This document shows positions 33,421-41,635 of a stretch of 60,814 nt of DNA, one piece after another. The notes under the pieces were generated by a model, which saw only the letters and a program-made list of their open reading frames with translations, had not been told where the DNA came from and ran no database searches. The stretch is from a virus, in IMG/VR virus record IMGVR_UViG_3300025168_000090, positions 1-60,814 of that record; one strand, given 5' to 3'. The position numbers and the translations under genes were made by a program. Each line of letters starts with the position of its first letter. Position 1 is the first letter of the stretch.

Positions 33421-33909
33421 ATGGCTGACTTATTAATGAAAATGCCTATTCCTTATGAACCAAAGAAAAAGAATAGATTTATTCTTAGATTCGACTCTTC
33501 CTTGGGAATTAATGAATGGTACGTAGAAAGTACTTCTAGACCACAGGTAACAATTAACTCTGTAGAAGTACCGTTCCTTAACACCTCTACTTATGTAGCT
33601 GGGAGATTTACATGGAACACAATAAATGTAACATTTAGAGACCCGATAGGACCATCAGCGTCACAAGCTCTTATGGAGTGGGTTAGATTACACGCGGAAT
33701 CAGTAACTGGTAGAATGGGTTATGCTGCGGGGTATAAGAAAAACATAGACTTAGAGATGTTAGACCCTACAGGTGTTGTTGTTGAGAAATGGATAATGCA
33801 AGGAACGTTCCTTACTGATGTTAATTTCGATAGTTTGGGGTATAGTGATGACGGTTTAGCGACAATTTCAGCCACGTTGCGTCCGGATAGATGTATTCTA
33901 GTCTACTAA
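33421..33909 (+). CDS. gp19: tail tube protein (gp19-like)
   Basis: 162 residues, against 163 for T4 gp19. KKKNRFILRFDSSLGINEWY, YVAGRFTWNTINVTFRDPIG and VVEKWIMQGTFLTDVNFDSL follow the order of the T4-type tube protein that forms the inner tail channel. It sits 4.1 kb downstream of the sheath, with the prohead-core-like trio, the moron cassette and the HAD gene in between, instead of next to it as in T4. It is followed by a strong terminator at 33932. Probably highly expressed. Confidence 0.9.
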   Translation: MADLLMKMPIPYEPKKKNRFILRFDSSLGINEWYVESTSRPQVTINSVEVPFLNTSTYVAGRFTWNTINVTFRDPIGPSASQALMEWVRLHAESVTGRMGYAAGYKKNIDLEMLDPTGVVVEKWIMQGTFLTDVNFDSLGYSDDGLATISATLRPDRCILVY

Positions 33910-34005
33910 TTTAAATTTAAAATATCAATATAAAAGTCCTCTTACGGGGACTTTTTTTGTTAATAAAAAGTAAGTAAAAAGACTATTTACTTTAAATTTA
34001 AAATA
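33910..34005 (+). repeat. 15-bp direct repeat flanking the terminator
   Basis: TTTAAATTTAAAATA at 33910-33924 and 33991-34005, 81 bp apart in the 184-nt gap after the tail tube gene. AT-rich, so chance identity is possible. Beyond the terminator, this gap shows no gene. Confidence 0.4.
33932..33958 (+). terminator. Rho-independent terminator after tail tube gene
   Basis: AAAAGTCC, 8-nt loop TCTTACGG, GGACTTTT then a T run. The stem is 8 bp. Lies 22 nt after the stop of the tail tube gene. Confidence 0.85.
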
Positions 34006-34093
34006 ACCATATTATATAGTAAGCAAATATAAAAGCTTTAAAATAATATGTTTATATATTTACAATTATAATATAATAATTAATTTATAACTA

Positions 34094-34846
34094 ATGCAAG
34101 AGCAATTTAAACCACAAGAGTCGATTTTACCTTATGATGTAGTAACACTACCATCCGAAGGAATCTACTACCCAAACAAAAAGAAGTCAGTAAAAGTAAC
34201 CTACTTAAACGCGTCCGATGAAAACTTATTAGCTTCAGTAGCAGCTAGAGAGAACGATTTGGTGGATACCCTATTACAGAGAAAAATTTTAGATAAAGAT
34301 ATTTTAGTTGCTGATATGGCAGAATGTGATAAAGAAGCTGTATTGGTTTTTTTAAGGAATACCGCTTTTGGTCCTGAATATAAGATTAAACTTAAAGATT
34401 CTACTACAAATAAAGAATTTGAACATACAATAGATTTATCGGTTTTAAAAACTAAAGACCTAAAGGTAACTTTGGATGAAAACAACGAGTTTGAGTTCCA
34501 CCTCCAAAAATGTAATAAAAAATGTAGACTAACTTTTTTAAAACCAGCACAGAGTAAACTTTTAAAGGAGATTGACGAACAAAACAAAGACAATATAAAC
34601 AACCCTTACATGACTAAACAATTAGAAATGATAATTAAGGAGATAGATGGTAACAGAGACGGTATGACGATAGCACAGTTCATCCAGACAATGCCAATAA
34701 TGGATTCACAATCAATCCGAAAAGTAATCAGAGAGAACACACCCGAAATAGATTTAACAATACCGGTAACTACACCTTCAGGTACCGAAATGAATGTTAG
34801 AATCGTTTTTGGTGTTGAGTTTTTTCGTCCTTTCTACGGCATATAG
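34094..34846 (+). CDS. T4 gp26-like baseplate hub/tail-assembly chaperone
   Basis: 250 residues. VVTLPSEGIYYPNKKKSVKV then VTYLNASDENLLAS near residue 35 and VLVFLRNTAFGPEYKIK near 92 match the gp26/T4 baseplate protein pattern (PF12322-like). In tailed phages genes at this position are tail-assembly chaperones, often made as a short form and a frameshifted fusion. The last 53 nt overlap the next ORF in the +1 frame, and TTTTTTC lies at 34820-34826, a possible +1 slip site. Starts in a gap with AT-rich sequence but no clear TATTTATA. Confidence 0.65.
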   Translation: MQEQFKPQESILPYDVVTLPSEGIYYPNKKKSVKVTYLNASDENLLASVAARENDLVDTLLQRKILDKDILVADMAECDKEAVLVFLRNTAFGPEYKIKLKDSTTNKEFEHTIDLSVLKTKDLKVTLDENNEFEFHLQKCNKKCRLTFLKPAQSKLLKEIDEQNKDNINNPYMTKQLEMIIKEIDGNRDGMTIAQFIQTMPIMDSQSIRKVIRENTPEIDLTIPVTTPSGTEMNVRIVFGVEFFRPFYGI

Positions 34847-35021
34847 GAATGCCCTATTACAAGAGTTTTACTACCTAATGAGACACCTTAACGTTGGTTG
34901 GGGTGATTTATTAACGATGCCAACCTTTGAAAGAAGATTTTACATCACCACACTATCTAATGAATTTACAAAAAAGAATGAACTTATAGAACAAGCTAAA
35001 AACAAGAGTAAAATGAGGTAA
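34794..35021 (+). CDS. tail-assembly partner (gp51-like) reached by re-initiation or +1 frameshift
   Basis: Up to 75 residues in the +1 frame relative to 34094-34846. Its conserved-looking part is NALLQEFYYLMRHLNVGWGD then MPTFERRFYITTLSNEF; the preceding MLESFLVLSFFVLS is merely the out-of-frame reading of the upstream gene and is unlikely to be natural. Whether ribosomes shift frame near 34820 or start anew at an internal ATG (34884) is open. The protein resembles the helical partner of the tape-measure chaperone. It is immediately upstream of the tape-measure candidate, as expected for this pair. Confidence 0.6.
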   Translation: MLESFLVLSFFVLSTAYRNALLQEFYYLMRHLNVGWGDLLTMPTFERRFYITTLSNEFTKKNELIEQAKNKSKMR

Positions 35022-35025
35022 TAAC

Positions 35026-35033
35026 TATTTATA
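35026..35033 (+). promoter_or_regulatory. TATTTATA promoter motif upstream of 35049 gene
   Basis: TATTTATAATAAAA, 15 nt before the ATG, immediately after the preceding stop. Confidence 0.5.
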
Positions 35034-35048
35034 ATAAAATGGTTAATT

Positions 35049-37211
35049 ATGTCTAACTTCTTAAAACAATTACTTGTTGAAAAAATCTTGTCGGGTTCTA
35101 AACCCTACATAGCCTTTCATCCGGAATCAGGAGTACCGATAGGTATCTTTAATACCAAAGATGAACCCAACAAAAAAGCCAGAGTAAAATCCATAAAACT
35201 TTATGGAAAAAAAGGTAATCCTATTTCTTACCTAATTGCAAAATTATTAGGTGTAGAAAACCCAATCCCATCATACATTGTATTACAGGACCAAAATGGT
35301 AACCCAGTTAGTATGAATGACTTATTTGCTGATTCTGACTTTCAAAGACAGTTAAGAAGAAGTGGGTATTCACAGGATACGGGACCACAAGCTACAACGA
35401 CTAATTTCCAAATGTTTGAAACCTTAGCTAAAGATAGAATACCAAAAGACAGAATAGGTGTTGGTGAGTTAGAAAAAATGATACAACTAACTAAGGACCT
35501 AATCAAACCAAACGTCACTATAGCACAAAAAACTAAGTTAATGGTGGATAATATGGATACCGTACTAGATATTCTAGCCTTAGAAGATACCTTAAGGAGT
35601 GATATTTCCAGAAGTATTGGAATGTCAAACGAACAACTTTTAGATACTGTAGAGATGATAACCGAAGCTTCTCTTGAAACAGCAGAATTTAATGTTGGTG
35701 CCAATCAACTATTTGAAACATTCAAATCCATAACTAACGAAGTAGGTAGAAATTTAACAATCCAACCTTCAGTATTACAAAAAGCCTCAGTTTTAACTAA
35801 AACTTTAGAGGGTTTTGACTCAGGAGCGTTTGCAGATGCATTTGATAGAATTGGTGTGAATCTTACTGACGCTATGGGTGAAATTGATGATACAAATAGC
35901 ACTATGCAAGAAATTACTGACACAGGAAGACAGTTCGGTGTTGTGATGAAAGACTTTTTAGGTGATGTAAGTGGTGAATTAAAAATGATTAATACATTTG
36001 GATTCCAGGATGGTGTTGAGGGATTATCTAGAATGGTAGCTAGAGGACAAGTCCTTGGTTTAGAAATGGGTAAAGTTAGGTCTATGGCTTTAGATTTCTT
36101 AGAACCAGAAAAAGCTATTGATTTTGCAGCACAAATGCAGGTAATTGGTGGGGCAGTAGGTGATTTAACTGACCCATTCAAATTAATGTATATGGCTACT
36201 AACGATATGGAAGGTTTAGAACTGGCAGTTATAAAGACTGCAGAAGCCGCAGTTCATTTTGATAAAGAAAAAGGTAAATTCTCCATTTCACCTGACCAAA
36301 GAAGACAATTAAAAGCACAAGCGGAACTAATGGGTATGGACTACCAGGAACTTGCAGATACTGCAATTAAAGCCGCAAAGAGAGCTAGTATATCTGACCA
36401 GTTTATGTTTGATGCTACCGATGAAGATAAAAATTTAATCGCGTCAATGGCGGAAATCACTAAAGGTGGTGTAGCTGAGGTAAGAATACCTAGTTTAGAT
36501 GAAATGGTTGCTGTTGAAGATTTAACTGCAAAAGAAATGGAAGAGTTAAGAAGAGAAGGTATGACCGATTCAGACACCTATAAACAACAACTTACGGTAG
36601 CTGAAAAAGCAAATCAATATCTAGCATCTATGGACGCTATGATAAGAGTACAGCTAGCTGACCAGATGAAAGATGTTAATGTGGATAACGTAATAGAACG
36701 AGAAACACTAACCCAACAAGTAGCAGGACTTATGCCTGACATAACACAGGAGGATATGCAAACTTTAAGGGGTGGTGATATGGGTGAAATAGAAGCGTTA
36801 TTAACCGATAAACTACCAGACAGTAATGACATGCAAAAATTTACAGAAATGTTTGGGAACGTACTAAATGTTTCAGATTTTATACTTTCAGACCAGGGAG
36901 TTATACAATTCCAAGAAGACGACCTATTAATTGGTGGTACTAAATTAGGTGAAACATTAGCTAATTTAGGTATGGGGGGTGCTGCAGGTGCTGACAGTTC
37001 GTCATTAGACATACTAAGTAGTATGTCAAGCCCAACACCAGGAGGTATGTCAGGTGGTAAAGGTATGGTAGAATTAACTGGGACTATAAAATTAGAAGGG
37101 GGTGGTACAGCTAGTGATGTAGACGTAAAAAGATTTATACAAAAATTAAGTGACAACTCAAATAACGTACAAGCATTGAATAATGTAATAATGAGAGCAT
37201 CTAACACATAA
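35049..37211 (+). CDS. tail tape-measure candidate
   Basis: 720 residues, helical nearly throughout after residue 110 (VSGELKMINTFGFQDGVEGL, MVARGQVLGLEMGKVRSMAL, FAAQMQVIGGAVGDLTDPFK). The first 100 residues form a small ordered domain (KKARVKSIKLYGKKGNPISY). No transmembrane helix. Its position just after the gp26/gp51-like pair and just before baseplate genes is where tape-measure/hub (T4 gp29, 590 residues) genes lie, and its helical content fits a length ruler. The call is by position and composition rather than a recognised family. Confidence 0.55.
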   Translation: MSNFLKQLLVEKILSGSKPYIAFHPESGVPIGIFNTKDEPNKKARVKSIKLYGKKGNPISYLIAKLLGVENPIPSYIVLQDQNGNPVSMNDLFADSDFQRQLRRSGYSQDTGPQATTTNFQMFETLAKDRIPKDRIGVGELEKMIQLTKDLIKPNVTIAQKTKLMVDNMDTVLDILALEDTLRSDISRSIGMSNEQLLDTVEMITEASLETAEFNVGANQLFETFKSITNEVGRNLTIQPSVLQKASVLTKTLEGFDSGAFADAFDRIGVNLTDAMGEIDDTNSTMQEITDTGRQFGVVMKDFLGDVSGELKMINTFGFQDGVEGLSRMVARGQVLGLEMGKVRSMALDFLEPEKAIDFAAQMQVIGGAVGDLTDPFKLMYMATNDMEGLELAVIKTAEAAVHFDKEKGKFSISPDQRRQLKAQAELMGMDYQELADTAIKAAKRASISDQFMFDATDEDKNLIASMAEITKGGVAEVRIPSLDEMVAVEDLTAKEMEELRREGMTDSDTYKQQLTVAEKANQYLASMDAMIRVQLADQMKDVNVDNVIERETLTQQVAGLMPDITQEDMQTLRGGDMGEIEALLTDKLPDSNDMQKFTEMFGNVLNVSDFILSDQGVIQFQEDDLLIGGTKLGETLANLGMGGAAGADSSSLDILSSMSSPTPGGMSGGKGMVELTGTIKLEGGGTASDVDVKRFIQKLSDNSNNVQALNNVIMRASNT

Positions 37212-37213
37212 AA

Positions 37214-40200
37214 ATGGCAATAGGAACAAATACAGGAGTACAAAACCCATACGGGCAAGGAGAGTATAAAATTACTTTATCCAGTACAGAAACACTTAGA
37301 AAATTCTTGTTAGGTAAGAATTTACAAAGTTCTTATTTGGCAGATGGTAACCCATTACCACCACCATTTGGGGTACAAGCACCTGGTGAATTTAGTTACC
37401 AAGGACTGTCAGATAATTTTGTTATCGACCAAAAAACTGTTTTAGAAATAGGAGCTCAACAACAAACAAATTTATTTTTAGATAATAGTTATGGTCCAGA
37501 TGGTGGGTATAGGGATGTAAGGTTAATAGATGTAAAAAAAGTATTACCTAGAGCACAATCAGATTATATCTCACCCAACACACTACAACCAAAAAGTTTT
37601 GTTGCTTCTGTTTACACCCCACAAGAAATTTTAGATACGGTAAACATAACCAACGGTATTGTTAACACTGTAAATGAAAAAGTATTAAACGATAGTAAAT
37701 TAGTACAGGATTCTAGTGGTTACTTAAGACAAAATTTAGGTGCCTTACAAGCACAATACCTTTACGAAATAAGTGAAGATGGTTCAGCGGACGCTAACAT
37801 TAGTACCGACCCAAGGTCAAATCAAATACAAGGTACCGATTTTATTTCAAGAATTTCTAATATGTATTATGGGTATTCAGATATTCCAGGAAACTACTTT
37901 CAGGAAACATTCGTACCAGATATAAACGACTTACAGTTGGATGGATTTACAGAAGGAGCCACATTCCAAAATATACAAGCAACAGCATCTGCGATAGGGG
38001 ATGTTTTAGGTGGAGGACAAGGAATACCAACTAACCCATTCTCAGTACCAAACCCAAGTGATACTTTTATTAATTATATGGGTGAGGAACAACAAACCTC
38101 TCTATTTGGTTCATTAACATTTAACACGTATAGGCCCGATTATAGTAGAGTGTTTTTACAACCTGGAGTAGATAACGTAGTTCCTTTTTATTATGTAGGG
38201 TCTAAAGAAAGTGAACCAGGTAAAATACAAAGCCCAATGGGAGCTGTACCATCAGATAAATTTGGTAGGAGCACTGGAGCTTTAGTGTATGGACCATCTA
38301 CACTGGCTAAAGAATTAGAAACAGTAAATGGTAGAGCACTATGGGAGTATTACAATTTTGGTTTAAGGGGTCATTCGTATATGGATGGTGGTGGTTTAGA
38401 TGGTGGTTGGACTTGGTTTGGTAACTATTCTTTTGCTAGTACAAATGCACCACCAGGATATCTGTCCTCCCGTTCCCTAACAAAACCTAAAAGAAAAGGT
38501 GGGATATTAGACGAAACACAAAAATTAATAGACTCTGCTCCTTTAATGGGTGGAGCAAGAAGAAAACACGCTGGACACGCGATTGACCAAACATCCAAAA
38601 TATTTAATGACGGTTATAAAGATATATCTAAAGGGTCTGGTGTTAGATTTGTAGATGAGAGTAGTGGTGTATTTGGTATTGGTGCTGGATTAAAAGTTAG
38701 AGAATTTTGTAGAACGTGGACAAAAGATAATCCGTATTATACGATGAATAATTTAGTTAGAAGTGGTGGAGTCTCAAGAGCACCAACCTCCTCAGTTATG
38801 AGTAATACGTTTAATTTAAATATCGCACCTACAACTGACGCGGCTGGAGAACCAGTTAATTTTGGACTAAAGGATGGGGAAAGTATAACAAAATATATGT
38901 TCTCTATTGAAAATTTAGCTTGGAGAGGTACCCCAGAACTCCTAGCTTTGCCACAATCTGAACAAGGACCTAACGGTGGAAGGGTTATGTGGTTTCCACC
39001 ATATGATATTAATGTGGGTGACACCAACTCGGTACAATGGAACTCGGTAAACTTTTTAGGTAGACCTGACCCAGTGTATACGTACAATTATACCGAAAGA
39101 ATTGGTACATTATCTTTTAAAATAGTGGTGGACCATTCATCTATAATGAACGTAATAGCACAAAAAGAATTAGACGGTGTCCCAGACTATGTTGCTGACC
39201 AAGCTCTAGAATCTTTTATAGCTGGCTGTAAAAAATATGACGTGTATGAATTGGCAAGTATATACAGTAACCTATCAATAGACAACATAAATCAATATGT
39301 TAATGAAGTTACTGCTGAATATAATAATGACCCTTTTTCATTATTTTACGATAGTACACCAAACATGCCTATTAATCCATCGGGATTAACGGAGTCTGGT
39401 GGTGGAGAAGATGCGTTTGTTAGTCAAACAGGTGGTGGGGGTGAAGATGTGATAAATGGACAGTCAGCTAGTGATGGTACCCCACTAACAGAAGAACAAC
39501 AAAGTTTACAAAACAACACAAACACTGAGTCAACAGAAAGAACCCTAAACACAAATAAAATACTATCTGAATTATTAGGTGAACAAAGTTACTTTAAACA
39601 TTTAGAACAAGAAGATGAGTTTGTCTATGACTCATTAAAAAGAAAATTAAAATACTTTTCCCCAGCATTTCATTCTATGACACCAGAAGGATTGAATAGT
39701 AGACTTACATTCCTACTACAATGTACTAGACCAGGAAGGACAATACCAACTAAAACAGAAGGAGGTATTGAAAATGTGGACGCTGAAAATACAGCTTTTG
39801 GTGCACCACCAATATGTGTATTAAGAATAGGTGATTTTTACCACACTAAAATCGCTATTGATTCTGTGAGTTTTAGTTATGACCCACTTCTATATGACAT
39901 GAATCCAGAAGGTATTGGAATGCAACCAATGATAGCTAACGTACAAATGAACTTTAAATACATAGGTGGTCAAGGTTTAGAAAAACCGGTAAGTGAATTA
40001 CAAAATGCATTATCATTTAATTTCTTTGGTAATACAGAAGTGTATGATTCTAGGTCTACCACTACCCAAGCAAAACAATCATTAACTGACGAACAAGAAA
40101 TATTAAATGAGTTAGCTCCACTAGAAAATGGGTTTAACATAAACCAAACCGACCTAAATACCACTGAGGGTGGTGAAAGTGGTGGGGAAGGGTTTAACAT

Positions 40201-40219
40201 CTCATCAACTGACATATAA
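37214..40219 (+). CDS. large baseplate-type structural protein
   Basis: 1001 residues. The C-terminal third has a clear set: YNYTERIGTLSFKIVVDHSS near 625, RLTFLLQCTRPGRTIPT near 840, GDFYHTKIAIDSVSFSYDPL near 870 and GMQPMIANVQMNFKYIGGQG near 905. I associate this pattern with baseplate/hub proteins of marine myoviruses. The N-terminal two-thirds is novel, with a QFxN rich and P/G rich character. Starts 2 nt after the tape-measure stop, and the next gene starts 5 nt after its stop. This implies an assembly-ordered tail operon. Confidence 0.55.
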   Translation: MAIGTNTGVQNPYGQGEYKITLSSTETLRKFLLGKNLQSSYLADGNPLPPPFGVQAPGEFSYQGLSDNFVIDQKTVLEIGAQQQTNLFLDNSYGPDGGYRDVRLIDVKKVLPRAQSDYISPNTLQPKSFVASVYTPQEILDTVNITNGIVNTVNEKVLNDSKLVQDSSGYLRQNLGALQAQYLYEISEDGSADANISTDPRSNQIQGTDFISRISNMYYGYSDIPGNYFQETFVPDINDLQLDGFTEGATFQNIQATASAIGDVLGGGQGIPTNPFSVPNPSDTFINYMGEEQQTSLFGSLTFNTYRPDYSRVFLQPGVDNVVPFYYVGSKESEPGKIQSPMGAVPSDKFGRSTGALVYGPSTLAKELETVNGRALWEYYNFGLRGHSYMDGGGLDGGWTWFGNYSFASTNAPPGYLSSRSLTKPKRKGGILDETQKLIDSAPLMGGARRKHAGHAIDQTSKIFNDGYKDISKGSGVRFVDESSGVFGIGAGLKVREFCRTWTKDNPYYTMNNLVRSGGVSRAPTSSVMSNTFNLNIAPTTDAAGEPVNFGLKDGESITKYMFSIENLAWRGTPELLALPQSEQGPNGGRVMWFPPYDINVGDTNSVQWNSVNFLGRPDPVYTYNYTERIGTLSFKIVVDHSSIMNVIAQKELDGVPDYVADQALESFIAGCKKYDVYELASIYSNLSIDNINQYVNEVTAEYNNDPFSLFYDSTPNMPINPSGLTESGGGEDAFVSQTGGGGEDVINGQSASDGTPLTEEQQSLQNNTNTESTERTLNTNKILSELLGEQSYFKHLEQEDEFVYDSLKRKLKYFSPAFHSMTPEGLNSRLTFLLQCTRPGRTIPTKTEGGIENVDAENTAFGAPPICVLRIGDFYHTKIAIDSVSFSYDPLLYDMNPEGIGMQPMIANVQMNFKYIGGQGLEKPVSELQNALSFNFFGNTEVYDSRSTTTQAKQSLTDEQEILNELAPLENGFNINQTDLNTTEGGESGGEGFNISSTDI

Positions 40220-40224
40220 TAAAA

Positions 40225-41316
40225 ATGGCAAAACAACTTAACTATAAAAATATTTTAAATTCTTTTGTGGATAGAACCAAATCATACAGCCTAGATGTTA
40301 AAAATAGACTAAGCACACTAACTTTAAATTATAATATGGGTATAACAGAAGAGTTTATGTATGATAGAAATTTTAAAAATGGAACCATAGGGTCCTATAC
40401 TGGTGAATACTTAGTAGGTGTACCTAGTGGAATTTTTGAAAAAGTAGTAAATGATTACAACAAACTTAAAAGTAAAATTACTGGAGAAACCACCACAATA
40501 CAAAAACAACTTAACACACTAAATCCAACAGTTAGTGAAAAAAATTACATAACCAAAGTATTACTTACACACCTAGAAAATCAATTTAGTGAGATTACTA
40601 ACGAAGTTAATATGACAATTAATAGTTTAAGAGAGCAACAAAATAATTTAAGTAAAACAATAGATATTTTAAATTTTGTAACAAAAGTTAGACACGACGG
40701 CCAATTTTTAAATAGGAGTGGAGGTAGGGTGGCCGCTTTGATACTTACAGCAACAACAGAAGCTACAACATTAACAACAAATTACACAATTGCGAACGAA
40801 TACTTAAGAAATTACATAAATGGATACGTAACCAATAAATTCCCACGTAACTACAGTTACGGTGAAGAATACCTATTTTTCACCAACTTAATATATACAA
40901 AAGACTTACTAACACTTAGTTTTAGTGGTAATTTCAATACCGAACTAACAAGATTAATTGATAATAGAAAAAACACTTTGTATGTGGATTTATTAAAAGT
41001 AGATAACAATAGAATCAATGGGTTAGATAAAACATTGTCAGTCGGATTTAAGGTATTATTATTGAAGTTAGTTAAATCCTGGGTTAGGTACGACATCAGT
41101 CTAATTAATGATAGAATATATAGTGGTTTGGAGGAAGGGTATAAAATATTAAATACAAATATAAAAAACTACCCGATTGATTTTAAGGTTGGGTATAGTT
41201 ATAATACCGGTACAACAGCAGAAAATATAGTAAGAAATTACTTAGTAGATAGAAATAGAGGTACAGAAGATAATAAATTTAACTATAAGTTAATAACCCA
41301 ACTTTACGTAGGATAA
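40225..41316 (+). CDS. uncharacterised helical virion protein
   Basis: 363 residues, mostly helical and N/T rich (KLKSKITGETTTIQKQLNTL, LREQQNNLSKTIDILNFV). No recognised domain. It sits between two baseplate-type genes and is separated by one nucleotide from the LysM-like gene, so it is likely part of the same tail operon. A baseplate or tail-tip role is inferred from location. Confidence 0.5.
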   Translation: MAKQLNYKNILNSFVDRTKSYSLDVKNRLSTLTLNYNMGITEEFMYDRNFKNGTIGSYTGEYLVGVPSGIFEKVVNDYNKLKSKITGETTTIQKQLNTLNPTVSEKNYITKVLLTHLENQFSEITNEVNMTINSLREQQNNLSKTIDILNFVTKVRHDGQFLNRSGGRVAALILTATTEATTLTTNYTIANEYLRNYINGYVTNKFPRNYSYGEEYLFFTNLIYTKDLLTLSFSGNFNTELTRLIDNRKNTLYVDLLKVDNNRINGLDKTLSVGFKVLLLKLVKSWVRYDISLINDRIYSGLEEGYKILNTNIKNYPIDFKVGYSYNTGTTAENIVRNYLVDRNRGTEDNKFNYKLITQLYVG

Positions 41317-41317
41317 A

Positions 41318-41635
41318 ATGGCATACTATAATCGATATAATGAATTTGTTGTTAATGGGGACTATATAATAGTACCACACATTAAAATACCCACAAAATC
41401 TACCGATAGAAAAATAGCTTACAAAGTAGGTCAAAGTAGATTAGATAAACTATCCCAACAATTTTATGGTAGCCCATATTACGGATGGTTAATATTGCAA
41501 GCGAACCCATCGTACGGGGGACAAGAATGGAATATTCCTGATAATAGTCTTATAACATTACCGTTTCCATTAATGCAATCACTACAAGATTATAAATCAA
41601 GACTGGACGAATATTTCTTATATTATGGCAGATAA
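41318..41635 (+). CDS. LysM/tail-protein-X-like baseplate protein (gp53-like)
   Basis: 105 residues. AYKVGQSRLDKLSQQFYGSP then YYGWLILQANPSYG and NSLITLPFP form the LysM-like pattern: V-x-x-x-x-x-L-(D/E)-x-(I/L)-(S/A)-x-x-(Y/F)-Y-G, W-x-I-(L)-x-x-A-N, (I)-x-(L)-P. P2 tail protein X and T4 gp53 use this fold to hold the baseplate on the tail tube. Its last 11 nt overlap the hub gene's start (41625). Named family uncertain; domain class is fairly clear. Confidence 0.65.
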   Translation: MAYYNRYNEFVVNGDYIIVPHIKIPTKSTDRKIAYKVGQSRLDKLSQQFYGSPYYGWLILQANPSYGGQEWNIPDNSLITLPFPLMQSLQDYKSRLDEYFLYYGR

